Of a stretch of DNA of 64,000 nt, positions 27,001 through 42,000 are shown piece after piece. A program made the translations under genes and the position numbers. Location of the stretch: the NCBI RefSeq assembly GCF_037975245.1, contig NC_092568.1, positions 42,337,631 through 42,401,630 on the forward strand, written 5' to 3'. Numbering within the stretch: position 1 is the stretch's first letter; every line of letters begins with the position of its first letter. The notes under the pieces are model-generated. The model saw nothing but the letters and a program-made list of their open reading frames with translations. It made no database searches and was not told the origin of the DNA. Origin of the DNA: Apostichopus japonicus (taxonomy: Eukaryota > Echinodermata > Holothuroidea > Aspidochirotida > Stichopodidae).

Positions 27001-30000
27001 TCCTTGTAACCACTGCATCTATAGACATTAACATTGACTAGTTACTAAAGTCAAGTTAGCATCGAGGAGAGTAAATATCAATGCCTCACCCTATCAGCTG
27101 TTTCCCGATGGTGTCTTACTGATGTTAGACAATCATAATTTTTTCATCACTGTTGCCAGCTTCTCAGTAAAGTTACTATCAAAGTTTAGAGAACAAATCA
27201 CCACAGACCTGCCATCCACCTGATGCCCCCGCAATATTCCAGCTGAATTTTAACTATTATTATCATTAATATTGCTCGCTTGCATTTTCTAAAACCTTGA
27301 GACAAAATCTTACTGCATCATCAAATTTAACACTTTTACACACCTCGGCCGATTTGTCACATTTCTGCCAAAATTGCCAACGTGCATGGCTGAGGTATTG
27401 ATTCCTTCTGCAGGAGATTTATAACAGAGAAAGATAGAAATAACTAAAAGGTGGCAAATATTTGCATCAGCGTGAGTGTTGACTGCTTATTTTGTCAAGC
27501 TAGATGGGAGCAATTAACTCAGTGGCACGTCCAGTTACCATACTCATGACTGACTACAGGGCAAAGATCCTCGGAAATTCACAGCCCTCAGACTAACTTG
27601 TCAACCTTAAGAGATGCAGATGTCAAATGTCCTAGCTCTGGTGGTATACAGTGTGAAAGGAGATCTGGACAAGTAGTGTGATAAAACCGAGGAAGAAAAC
27701 TCCACCAGATTAGCTTTTTAAGAGAACTTCTAAATCGATTTGATATCTGACAAAATGTAAATACATTTGACATGATTGTTTAATTAGGTTCAGTCTCACC
27801 CTTTTGAAAAAAAAAACAGCAATGGAACAATATAAAGAAGTACCTTACTGATTAACAAGATTACAACTATAAACTTTAAACTATATAAATGTCATGTTGC
27901 TACTACAGTATATAGGGTATGTAAAGTTGTAATTCTCTTGAAAGTAATGTTTAAGAATAATATTCGATAGCGTTTCTCTACTTCATTATATTAAACTCAT
28001 ATATAAATTGCTTTTTCGTCTTTCTAAATGTGCAATGTTTGGCAATTAATTTTGTTACAAATAGTAAATTTTCAAATTTCTTAAACAGGATGTGTCTTTC
28101 TGTGAAGTTTTCACTCTTGTCGATATGTTCGACATACTAAATAGGTCAAGCTTGAAAATGAAAGCTAACTTACCTATCAAAACCACTTTGCGGTTAGAAT
28201 CTGGTCTTGTTTGTTGCAAGTTACCGCTACAATTATTCCACAGCAGTCGCTTCTGGGTTAAACACTTTTTGATATGAAAGATATTGATTTTCTTTAAACA
28301 GAAATACACCTCTAATTGGTTATGCTCTGTAAATTTAATATATTGCTTGTACAATCATGTAAAAGGTTTTTATTTCCCTGATTTCTGTTTTATCTGAGCA
28401 GTTTTCCAAGTTTGCTTATTTCATATGAAATAGTTTATTTTTGAGTGGTGTATTACTTCTTGAAGGTTGTAGCTTTGTGATTTTGATTCCTGCTCATACT
28501 TGTCAGAGTGGGGAGGGTATTTTTTATAATCATTGTCTTTATTATAAGCTATTTTGCACAAAACATCTTTTTGTAGCTGAAACTAACACAGAGGGTTTGG
28601 AGAGGTTAGGGTTAGGTTATAAAGTGTGGGCACTGTGTAAGGATACCAATGTTCGTTACATCATTACCATGGAAACCAACCAATGTCCTGTACAGGGGTG
28701 TTCAAAAAAAGTAAATGTGCATATCCAAGTTATTATTTAATTTTATTTTTGTTAAAATAAGCAGATATTTTAATGAGAAATTTAAAACCATAGACAAAAC
28801 AGCACCTTGTTGGAAACTTGTATAAATTTATGGCAATTTGCAGACTAGATGTGTTACCTTTTCCAATGTCATGGTCGCTTAGAGCTTTTGAGTTCATTAA
28901 CAGTAACACTGTATATTTCAAGTGTTACTTAGTGTTATTTTGGTGTTATTTAGTGTTATTAGTGTTATTTAAGAGTTATTTTGGTGCTTCTCCATAAGAA
29001 ACTACTATAACGATGCAAATAGCTGTGTTTAAGACTAAATACACTCTAGTCAATCAGATGCTGGGCCATTCTCTGGAAAATGAAACTGGCATGAAAAAAC
29101 TAAAGTATCAGGACCAACTGTTATATTTTTTGTTTGAGTGGGGTACCTCAAGTTTTCTATTTCATTTTTTTTTCATTAAAATTACAACCATAACATAAAT
29201 TTGCATAAATTTGCATTATTGTAACATTTAGCCAAAATTTGTAGTTTTTAACTGTATATTTGTTTGTTCTACATGAGTATCTAGAAATAATATTTCAGTT
29301 ATCAACTATCACGTGGAGGCAGTTATACATGGGTTAATTTATTTCATTCCTAAAGCAGAGGTTCCTGATCTTCAATTCTTCGTTAATAATGGGTGCTAAT
29401 TAGCATAATTTTGATGTCACACACGTGACCAAAATAACGCAAAAGTTTTCATTAAAAGTAACTGATGTGCCTTATGATGTCCACACTTGATATGCTACCG
29501 TTCTTGATAAAGACTGTTAGTTCTGCAAAATATCCAGTCAAATAATTATTCCTACTATTAATTATTAGCCTCTAATTAGTCGTCACACACGTGACCATCG
29601 GTCACGTGTGTGACATTGAAGCCCCAAGTTGAGCATTTAACAAAACTAAATGGACTAAATATTGTTAGCAGACTGGTTTGTTATGTGTGTGGCCTGACAA
29701 CAGTGTAATATGCAAATGAAAAAAGCTACATCTGATGAAATTGTAGCAGCACTGTGGACTTGGACTGTTGTTATGTCGTGAGTATGTGGCATAACAACAG
29801 TGTCATGCAAATGAGAAAAGCCTTATTCAATGAAATTGCAGCAGCACTGTGGACTTGGACTGTTGTTATGTCATGTGTGTATGGCATGACAACAGTGTTA
29901 TATGCAAATGAGGAAAGCTTCATCCAATGAAATGGCAGCATCCATGAAAATGCAGAGTGTCACACACGTGACCTAACAATGTCACACTCGTGACCCTCCA

Positions 30001-33000
30001 AGTAGAAACAGTAAAACTGTTTTAAAGTAATTCCTATGGAATATCAACATCAGTGCTGTTCTGTGGGCATTACTAGAGTCACATTTGCACTGCAAAAATT
30101 GATACTATGCAATGAAAATTCAGAATGTCACACACGTGACCCAACAATGTCACACACGTGACCGGATTTTTTTAGATTACAGTATGAAGTATTATGCTAA
30201 TTTTTAGAGGTGAAATATTTAGGTGAAATGTCTTGTTAGAATGAAAACACATTAAGGTAGAAACATGAGAAATTAGGGTTATCCAGCCCTCTTAGAAACT
30301 GAGGAATTTGTTTTTTTGTGCAAAAAAGCCAGTTTCATTTCAAGCCACACACGTGACCTACCTTTATAAAACCTCTGCCAGCACATGAATGTTCTGATTT
30401 TGGCTAAGCTATATGGTTTTGTAAAAGAGTCCCCCTAGTGCATACTTAAGTACTACAATCAACCCAACTTTCTTTGCCTAAAAGTAGTTACTTAGTGGTA
30501 AAGTGCAAATCTCCCCATTTTTCCGTCACACACGTGACCGAGAATGGCCCTGCTAATGAACAGATGCATTTGGATTCATCTTAGGTTGATATGATCAGAG
30601 GAAAAGTGTGCCTGGGGGCTTGGCTTCTGTTGGGTTGCCGTTAAGATTCTGTGGAAATAAGTACACAAGCATGCTTCAAATATGAAGTAAATTCAAGAAT
30701 GTCGTTAATTTCTTGCCATAGATATTAACATGGCTGACAATAACAATCTTAATTATCCAATTCAGCCCCAATCTGTAGATAATTAGCTGACAACAGTTAA
30801 AGGTCATCAAGCATCACATTTAAGAGATTAGCTTTTGTTGTTAGCTGTTTAATTCTATAAATAGAAAATCTCATAATTAAGTGTCTATTGTTCAATTTAA
30901 TCTTAGATGGTACAGTAAGTACAGATTATCAATACTATTAAAGCAGAGAATGGACAGACTGCTGTGTTACATTCATGAATACATAAAGATGATACATTAA
31001 CAATCCAACATGGTAAATTGTGAGGTAGTATGGTGGTAATAAAACAACTAACTACTGAATGGATTCCAAGAGAGATTATCAATACTATTAAAGCAGAGAA
31101 TGGACTGACTGCTGTGTTACATTCATGAATACATAAAGATGATACATTAACAATCCAACATGGTAAATTGTGAGGTAGTATGGTGGTAATAAAACAACTA
31201 ACTACTGAATGGATTCCAAGAGAGATTATCAATACTATTAAAGCAGAGAATGGACTGACTGCTGTGTTACATTCATGAATACATAAAGATGATACATTAA
31301 CAATCCAACATGGTAAATTGTGAGGTAGTATGGTGGTAATAAAACTACTAACTACTGAATGGATTCCAATTGATCAAACACTCTATCAGGAGATCATCTT
31401 CTCTCCAGATGTGGAATTTATCAGACAGATGTACTCTACAACCTAAACAACCTAATATGGCTATCTTTATTATAGGTATCTTTATTATGGGTATCTTTAT
31501 GATGGGTATCATTAGTATGGCTATCTTTATATTGGGTATCTTTATTATGGGTATCTTTATGATGGCTATTCTTTATTATAGGTATCTTTATATCGGGTAT
31601 CTTTACTATGGCTATCTTTATTATGGCTATCTATGTTACGGGGGGGGGGGGGGGGACTCAGATCCCTGAGACAAAACCAGTATTACTTTGCTGAGATCTC
31701 AAATATATTTTATTAAACATGACAGTCATTTTTTTTCATGTTTATTTCTGTTGTCTCTGACATGAAACACTCTTAGCAACCCCAATTACAATGTTATTAA
31801 CTGTTGTCTCTGTCTTGTAACACTCTTAGCAACCCCAATTACAATGTTATTAACTGGTGTCTCTGACATGTAACACTCTTAGCAACCCCAATTACAATGT
31901 TATTAACTGTTGTCTCTGACATGAACACTCTTAGCAACCCCAATTACAATGTTATTAACTTTCTGGTATTTCCAAATTGTCCCTTTTTTTTCATTATTAA
32001 AGTTGAGAAGGGTTCTTTTTAAGGGCCAATCAGATGCAGCTGAAGAATTTATGAGATACATGATCCTACTATAGTTAGGCTGATTACTGAAGAAGCCATC
32101 TGTTTCTGGTTATGGTTCACCATTATGTAATATGACAAGTTGTTAGTTGGGTCCCTACAGTATGTAGTTGTCACAAATGTAATGTACTTGGCTGCTAGAA
32201 CACATATGCCCTGGGGCCATATTTAGGTATATATATACTAACTGATAAGAGGTATTTAAATCCTGCAAGTGTAACAGATATAGGAGAGATCCATATCAAG
32301 AATTATGTATTGTGGGACCACTATTAATGATTATCTCTTTATACAAAATGATTATGTTTCTGACTATTGAAAGTGCAGTAACAGTTTCATAAATCTAGAA
32401 AGGTGTCATGATATGATGCTAATTCTATGGTACTTAAATTATGGTGCTATGATACTTTTAATGTATGCTGTTATAATATTTATAATGTGATGCTATGGTA
32501 CTATTATGTGATGATATGATTCTTATAATAGTATGATACTAAAGTACTAATTATATCAGGCTCTGATATTTAATATGTTATGAAATTTACAATATAATGC
32601 TATGGTACTTAAATATGATACTTAGAATATGATGTAAATGATATTTATACTATGATGGTATGATACTTATAATATGTTATGATATTTATAATATGATGCT
32701 ATGATAGTTGTAATATGATGCTACTAACTATATCATGCTATGATACTTATAATATGTTATGATATTTATCACATGATGCTGTGGTACTTAAATATGATGC
32801 TATTATTTTCATGACATGATACGAAACCTATGATACCTATAATATGAAGATGTGATAATTTATGGATACAGCGCAATAAATATTTTATCATTTGATTTGC
32901 TCTTTATAGGTAGTACCATTGACAGGATGGCCTATGATCAGAGATACGATGGTTTATGCACTGGCAGTGGTTACTCTTATGCTTGTCATATATGATGGAG

Positions 33001-36000
33001 AAGTAGTATGGTGAGTATGGTAGTAATGCCATTTGTATGATACATGCATAGAGGTTTTTCAGTGTTCTGGTAAACCATACTGTTTGCACTGGTAGGGGTT
33101 GCACTAATGGTTATAGGGTTTTCAGTGTTCTGGTAAACCATACTGTTTGCACTGGTAGTGGTTGCTCTGATGGTATGATACATAAATAGGTTTTCAGTGT
33201 TCTGGTGAACCATGCTGTTTGAAGTGGTAGTGGTTGCTCTGATGGTATGATACATACATTTATAGGGTTTTCAGTGTTCTGGTAAACCATGCTGTTTGCA
33301 CTGGTAGTGGTTGCTCTGATGGTATGATACATACATTTATAGGGTTTTCAGTGTTCTGGTGAACCATGCTGTTTGCACTGGTGGTGGTTGCTCTGATGGT
33401 ATGATACCTACATAGGTTTTCAGTGTTCTGGTAAACCATGCTGTTTGCACTGATAGTGGTTGCTCTGATGGTACGATACATTCATAGAGGGTCTTCAGTG
33501 TTCTGGTAAACCATGCTGTTTGCACTGGTAGTGGTGCTCTGATGGTATGATACATACATTTATAGGGTTTTCAGTGTTCTGGTAAACCATGCTGTTTGCA
33601 CTGGTAGTGGTTGCTCTGATGGTATGATAACTACATAGAGGGTCTTCAGTGTTCTGGTAAACCATGCTGTTTGCACTGGTAGTGGTTGCTCTGATGGTAT
33701 GATAGCTACCTTTGTAAACCATGCTGTTTGCACTGGTAGTGGTTGCTCTGATGGTATGATACATACATTTATAGGGTTTTCAGTGTTGTGGTGAACCATG
33801 CTGTTTGCACTGGTGGTGGTTGCTCTGATGGTATGATAACTACCCTGGTAAACCATGCTGTTTGCACCGGTAGTGGTTGCTCTGATGGTATGATACATAC
33901 ATTTATAGGGTTTTCAGTGTTCTGGTGAACCATGCTGTTTGCACTGGTAGTGGTTGCTCTGATGGTATGATACATACATTTATAGGGTTTTCAGTGTTCT
34001 GGTAAACCATGCTGTTTGCACTGGTAGTGGTTGCTCTGATGGTATGATAACTACATAGGTTTCAGTGTTTTGGTAAACCATGCTGTTTGCACTGGTAGTG
34101 GTTGCTCTGATGGTATGATACATACATTTATAGGGTTTTCAGTGTTCTGGTGAACCATGCTATTTGCCCTGGTAGTGGTTGCTCTGATGGTATGATAACT
34201 ACATAGGTTTCAGTGTTTTGGTAAACCATGCTGTTTGCACTGGTAGTGGTTGCTCTGATGGTATGATACATACATTTATAGGATTTTCAGTGTTCTGGTG
34301 AACCATGCTATTTGCCCTGGTAGTGGTTGCTCTGATGGTATGATAACTACATAGGTTTCAGTGTTTTGGTAAACCATGCTGTTTGCACTGGTAGTGGTTG
34401 CTCTGATGGTATGATACATACATTTATGGGATTTTCAGTGTTCTGGTGAACCATGCTGTTTGCACTGGTAGTGGTTGCTCTGATGGTATGATACATACAT
34501 TTATAGGGTTTTCAGTGTTTTGGTAAACCATGCTGTTTGCACTTTTAGTGGTTGCTCTGATGGTATGATACATACATTTATAGGGTTTTCAGTGTTCTGG
34601 TAAACCATGCTGTTTGCACTGGTATTGGTGCTCTGATGGTATGATACATACATTTATAGGGTTTTCAGTGTTCTGGTAAACCATGCTGTTTGCACTGGTA
34701 GTGGTTGCTCTGATGGTATGATACATACATTTATAGGATTTTCAGTGTTCTGGTGAACCATGCTGTTTGCACTGGTAGTGGTTGCTCTGATGGTATGATA
34801 CATACATTTATAGGGTTTTCAGTGTTCTGGTAAACCATGTTGTTTGCACTGGTAGTGGTTGCTCTGATGGTATGATACATACATAGAGGGTTAATTATCA
34901 GTGTTCTGGTATGCAATGGTTTACACACTAACAGTGATGTCTGTCGTAAATGCCTTATGAAGAAGCTATCTGTGGATGTCTTTAATGAGGGGGACTTTGG
35001 CTGCTCTGATGTTAAGAGTTTAAGTCTGTTATTTAGCTACAATGTTGGTATTTATAATGGTAGCAGCTAATCACTAAATCCAACTGGGAGTGGGTTAGGT
35101 TCTAAGTAACTGCTGTTATTTTTCTTAAATGGGAGGGAAAGTCCTGCCTTAAAAAAAGTTAAAACGCCCAGTATATTTGTAGCTGTCTTTAATGAATGTT
35201 TACTGTACCACAATCTGATGCTAACATTGCTTGGAATACTTTCAATGATTTATTGTTAAAATAAGAGTTGTGGTTAAAGTTTGCTCTTAATCTTATACAC
35301 TAAAACAGATAGAAACAACTTGGAGATATTACTTCTTTCTTTCTTTTGAAATTGTGAAAGTTTTTATTATTTCTAATAATTTTGAAATTTTTAGGTTACA
35401 GTACTAACCAGTGACTAAATCTCATGTTCAGCAGTGGTTATATTGCTGTAGATCACCCATGCTTAATGTGGTTAGCTCTCCTTTGGTCTTCATGTGGCTT
35501 TATGAATATTCATTAAAAGGCAAACAACTTATATTACACCAGTGGGGCCCACTGGTGTTGATGAATGCCCACTGAGTGGGCATTCATTAACTTGCAAAAT
35601 GATTAAATAATGCATTTTTAGGGAATGAAGACATTTAGGATATCTTACATAGATGAGGGTGAATATTTTTATATTTATATATTTTAAATAATCTGCAGTT
35701 ATTTATACTGGTGTTTTTAGAGTTGGGGTTTGTTTCAAAGATCACCACTTGTTCGAACGTTACGGAGGTGGATTGGGGGTGGGTGTTTTAAGCCAAGCCA
35801 TTCATTGTTCTGTTGATGTATTTTAGTATGTATGGTCTCTATTGGTTGGTAAGGTATTCCCATGCAAGGGACATAAACAGCAATAAAGGTACCATGAAAT
35901 AATGACAAAAGGCACAAACTTTTGATGTAGTATAGGCTTTAAGAACAATTTCGATCAGTCTAGTTTGTATTTTGTACCACTTTTGTTTCTCGATGGAAAG

Positions 36001-39000
36001 TATTCTTCAAGTAGTAGAGGGCTCATCAATCAAAGTGGCTGGACTACTTAGTCTAGCACACTCCATTAGATCAGCACATCAGAAGCAATAGGAAACTGAA
36101 CAGAAAACTTCAAGCCTTTCATGACTTTAAATATCACATTTTGTAATTCAAGGACAAATGGTGCTGAATGTTATACATTTGAGTCTCTGTTCTTTGCATA
36201 AAGTTAACAGAACTGATTGATTTACCTCAACTTATTTGTTCTTTACAACAAATGGATTAACATTTAGATGAACAAATAGGCCTCAAAGCCTGTGGTCATT
36301 TCTGCAGCAGTTTTGAAATCCTGGATTTAGATTGTAGTTGTACATATTATTGTAAATCATATTGCCTGCCTGTCATGTGATGTTTGTTTCCATCTTTTAT
36401 AGGTATGAACCTCTCATCATGCTGATTATGTATGCTGGCTACATCGTTCTAATGTGGTGAGTATTACATAACAGTTCTAATATAATCCTGTACCATGGTA
36501 TATAACCTTGGGTAATATGTTTCATAAGAGGAGGAGGAGGGGGTAAAAAAAAAATTGGTTTAACTTAGAAAGGGGACTATCAATCTTTTAAAAGCAGTCA
36601 ATTTGCCACCAACACAGTGAGGATGACAAAATGCATTGCATTCCTATTTAATCAAAATTGTGGGTTGAAGTAGCCTCTGCTAATTCCCACGTATCTCTGT
36701 CAGTAAGTCAACAGCCATGGCTAGAAGAGTGCGTGGTCAACAGCCATGGCTAGAAGAGTGCATGGTCAATAAGTTTTGGCTAAAAGAGTGTATGGTCAAT
36801 AGCCATGGCTAGAAGAGTGAGTGGTCAACAGCCATGGCTAGAAGAGTGCATGGTCAACAGCCATTGCTAGAAGAGTGCGTGGTCAATAAGTTTTGGCTAA
36901 AAGAGTGTATGGTCAATAGCCATGGCTAGAAGAGTGAGTGGTCAACAGCCATGGCTAGAAGAGTGCATGGTCAACAGCCATTGCTAGAAGAGTGCGTGGT
37001 CAATAGTTTTGGCTAGAAGAGTGCGTGGTCAACAGCCATGGCTAGAAGAGTGCATGGTGGGAAGAACTGTTCCAAAATGTTTCCATCAGTGCACAAGAAT
37101 TTATGAGTTTTAACATTTGACTTGGATACAACTCCAGTCAGTTAGGTAGAGGATTGGCTGTTTGTGATATTTTCAAGATTAATAGTTTCACATTGTTGTA
37201 TCGATATTTGAACTTAATGCAGGGCTTAACCATTAGTTAACTCAATGCAGGTCTTAACCATTAGTTCTCAGCCATAGGATACAGGTTATATCATTCACAA
37301 AATATAGTGTGATTTAATGAATAAAACATGGTTACAGTGGGAAACACCATGGGATACACAAACATGAGAGTAACATGTGCACAATGGAGACCAGCATGGG
37401 TATGTATCCACCATGGATAAGTAAGCCCTAACTGCTTACAATGGAAGCTGCATGGATATGTTAGCATGGACATACCAGCATGGATATGTTAGCATGGATA
37501 TACCAGCATGGATATACCAGCATGGATATACCAGCATGGATATACCAGCATGGATATACCAGCATGGATATACCAGCATGGATATGTTAGCATGGATATA
37601 CCAGCATGGATATGTTAGCATGGATATACCAGCATGGATATACCAGCATGGATATACCAGCATGGATATACCAGCATGGATATACCAGCATGGATATACC
37701 AGCATGGATATACCAGCATGGATATATGTATGTTTATAGTGGAAACCACAATGGGTATACCAAGGTTGATTCATACAATATTTACTAACATTCATACATA
37801 AATATGTTAGTGTTCTCTGTATCGCTGTGAAATATCATCAAAAAGTCGTATTTGACTTGTCATTAGAGATATGATCTTACGTTTATATGATTAGTACTCA
37901 CAAGCTCTAAGATACATCAGTCTAATAATAAGGACATTCTTGATCAGCTTGATTCTAATGGGTATGTAGCCATCTTTTGTGCTGTCAGTGTTAGTTACTA
38001 CCATCCTACCATAGAAATGTTGCTGCTGCAAATTTGGAAGATGCCAAACTTTTTGATCATGCATTTTTATTGGCTAGACAAATTGCTTGCTTCATACTGC
38101 AGTAGCATAATTAGAAACTGAGGTCTTGTTTTAAGTTACCTTGTTGCTATATATTCTGCACAGCAATACATCTACACTACTGAGTAATTATGTCAAAGGT
38201 CAAAGGTCATTTCATATGCCTCGAGCAATGGCTGTAGGTATGTCAGAGAAAACCAGCTGAAGAGACTGCGACAGCTGAAGAGACTGACATATTATGTCAA
38301 AGGTCATCTTTTTGTGCTAAGTGCAGTTACCATGGTGATGCCATGCATATACATTGGCTAAAAGGGCAGTCAACAGGACTGTGTGAATGATGTGTTATCA
38401 AATTTTGTTGCCATAGAGAATGCACTGCTGATACAAATATCTCAAAGGACTTCATATAGGGCTATGTAAGTGATTTGATGTCAAAGGTCATGTAGGAGTG
38501 CTGTTTACAGCTGCCATAGAGAATGCAATGTTTATGCAAATAGCTCAAAGGACTTCATATAGGGCTATGTAAGTGATTTGATGTCAAAGGTCATCTGAGA
38601 GTGCTATCAATCAGAGATTCAGTTATTTTGTACAAAACGTTAACATGTGGGATATTTAAACGAGTGTAATTATTTCTTTGTATGTTAAGATTCAAACCAT
38701 CTACTTGTTACAGGAAGATGGGAATTTCTTTGTGTTTTCCCTGCTTTTAAATTCCCTTCAAGGATGCTCACAGTTTGATTCCATGGAAACGTTTATATGT
38801 TAGTACAGACGTACCTGTATCAACTCTTGATAAAATCAATCAATACGTTCTTCACGCAGAAGTCTTCATCACCCCAGGAGAGCCTTAAGCCAATGCTCAA
38901 ATTATGAATTTCAGCTGGTTTGTTACGAAAGTATAGGCTGTTTCCAACAGTGTTTGCCATTTGATAATCACTTTAAGGTGAATACTCAAGCTGTGGAATA

Positions 39001-42000
39001 AACCGAATCATCACATATAATGGAATAAAGCAATTGCCTCTTCTTGCATTTAAAGTAATATTTCTTTTGGGCAAAAAATAAGGAGGAGAAAAACTTACAA
39101 AGGAGAAGTAACAAAAACTATTATTCTAAGATGATTTTTTAATATGCAGTAGATAATTAGGTTCAGGGGGAGGCATAGTGACTTTATTCATGTAATATTT
39201 AAAGACATCCTAAGGCAGAGGTCTCACGTTATTGAGGGAAATGAGCTTTAAAGTGACACAGAGAAACAGTTTGGTTTAATACAGGGATCTGATATTTAAG
39301 GTAACAGTCAGATGTAGTATGTGATATGTGATGAATGATCAGTAACATTTAGATTTGAATAATAAATGTATTTATATATTGTGACTACATTTCATGCAGG
39401 TTTACACTCACGGCTTTAAGTCCTTTCCATATCAGTTACGGTTACCTATAATTGATTGCAATCAGATAAGCATTTTAGTTGCATTTCCTGATTCATTTTT
39501 TTTGTTGCATGTAGTGGTGTGGTTTGAGAACAGATGTACATTGGTTGCATGCAGTGGTGTGGTTTAAAATAAAATAGCTCTTTAAAGTAGCAATAGTTCA
39601 AGATTCACAGTCTTCTTTGGGAAGAAACAATGGGTAAAGGTTACAAGAGTTTAATTATGTAAAGTTGCCCAAACTTATGGACATATCTTTGAAATGCCAC
39701 ATCTCAAAAAGTGAAAAAAAGTGTCACTCTTGAAGGGAATCATAATACCGGCAGTTTTGTCAATATAGAGGCTTAAAATAAGATTTGTTTGCAGTGGAGT
39801 TGAAAAGTCTGCACATTGATGGATGACTGTGTTCCTACCGTGTATTGTACATAGATTGGACAATGAAATGAAATTACACCTAGGCTATGTATGCATGTGT
39901 GGCTCCATGGTTTAGTCACAAAGTTTTAAATATACATTTTTAATCTTCACATTGTGGTAACATGGAACACAACCGAGGACATTTTTGGACTGACATATTC
40001 CTCATGAAATGTTTTTTTGAAATATTGATGTTGTATGGGGGAGTGTATGTAACACCTGCTTGTAAACATGATAAGTCAAAAGTACAACTTGGTTGAACTT
40101 CATACTTGGTAGGTAGATCCTGCTTGGTGACTGCAAGAATCCTATTGAAGTTGGTGGAGGTCAAAGATAACTGCTAAAGTACCGCTTGGATGAAATTCAT
40201 ACTTGACAGATCCCCTTCTGTGCAAGAACCCTTCCTGATCACTTACTGGTCAACCAACACTTAACCTCGTTTTCAGTTTGCTGTTATATGTTATACAAAA
40301 TGTGGCAAGGAATAATTAAGCCAACTGGCTCTGTGATTGGTTTTCATGTTCATCTGGAAGTTAACATCAAAACTAAATATACAGGATATGTCTTTGACCT
40401 TTGACCTACCCATCCTGCTACTCCTCCACCTCCCTCCTCCCCAGCAACGTTTTCCATGCCACCTTTCCAAAAACATTTCAAGCAAGAAATATGAGGTCTA
40501 TTTTGATGGACTGTCTTGAATATCAGGATAAAATTAATGGATTTGATTTCCTTGCATAAGTGAATATTGTGCATGGCTAGTTTTGGTCAGACTGGGCATT
40601 GCCTATTGATCAATCATTTGGTTAGCTGGCAAAATTAATTAGTGTAAATGGGTCAGTCCATGCATGCAGATACCATTGAACAATAAGGTTGAGTAAGATT
40701 GAAATAATAGGCAATGAGAATACATTGTCGTCATCTAGCATATATACATAGGCGTAGGAGGCGGGGGGGGGGGGTGCAGCCAAGAATTTTTCGGGCACCT
40801 ACTGAAAGAAAAATAATTTGCAATGTGTTTTCAATGGATAAACTGATATTATTATTATCATTATTATTCTAACGAGTTCCCCAATAATTATAACCAATAT
40901 GGAAGGGTAATAACACATCCAATAATTGTATGTTATTGGCATGCGGTGTAATATTCGATGCATGCTTATATGATATGCACATCAAGATGTTGAACCACGC
41001 GAAAAATTTTGGTTATATTTTTCGGGCAAGTCGTTACAGCCCCCCAAATCAAATTGGGCTCCTACGCCTATGCATATATATGTATGTCAGAGTAGATTTT
41101 ATACATTAAACCATTGTGAGAAGAGTACTAAATGCCACTGCAAGGTGAATTTACTGTAAAGCTCCCATAATAAAGAAACATTTTTTGAGTTGTCTCTAAA
41201 TATTTGCTTTTATTTTGAAATTGATGTATATTATTTTAAGAGACTATATAGTATCAACAAGTGAGGTTTGTTTCAGAAACTCTTAAAATTATACTTGCTA
41301 ACAGACTACATTTGGTGTTGGTGTAAGGTTAGAGGTAAACTGTACTATCAGCAAAAATGTCTCCCTATGTTATACTTGGGAGGGGGGTGTGAGTTGGGAG
41401 GGACCTGTAAAAATGCCTACACCGGCCATACATTGGCAAATCGGAGTGTTATAGCTCAGTGGTTTACGCCGGTGCCTTTCAATCATAAGGTCCCCGGTTC
41501 GAGTCACTCCCAGATTGATGTATGTCGTCCAGTTACAGAGTTGTTGACAATTGACAATTCATAATCATGGACGTTAAAAATATGAATGTAAGAGACTGAC
41601 TTAGGTCAGCTTGCGGCTTTTATAAGCCAATGAGGCTTCTTCGCGAGTTCCTGCTTGCAGGAGGATCTAATACTTAAATCTACCCTCATGTTTCTGTTGG
41701 AAGCTAACATGATCATTCTCATGAATATTAATCGGTAGCCGTAATGTCAGACAGCCTTCATAATGCCTAATAAGCTTTCATAATACACTGTGTATGATAG
41801 CTTCAATATTCAAGGCAATGATGTAACAGAAGCATTCCAGTAATGGCAACCAATTGAGGAGCTTGATTAAACTTTGTGATTAACTCTGACGAATGAAAGC
41901 AATCAAGCTGAGGAATTAAGACAAATAATATCTGCTGGATTAATTTGTACAACCTTGTTACACACCCAGCATGATTACTATCATTTTCCTGAGAGCTATG

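Noticed and set aside
28598-28620. Telomere-like TTAGGG repeats
   Set aside because: Only GGTTAGGGTTAGGTT, about two units, within otherwise ordinary sequence.
28055-28740. Two 99-residue open frames as possible genes
   Set aside because: No start context, motif, splice partner or codon bias was recognisable; random frames of this size are expected in 64 kb.
41443-41511. Functional tRNA gene
   Set aside because: T stem does not pair properly, the anticodon loop is 8 nt, and SINE body follows directly.
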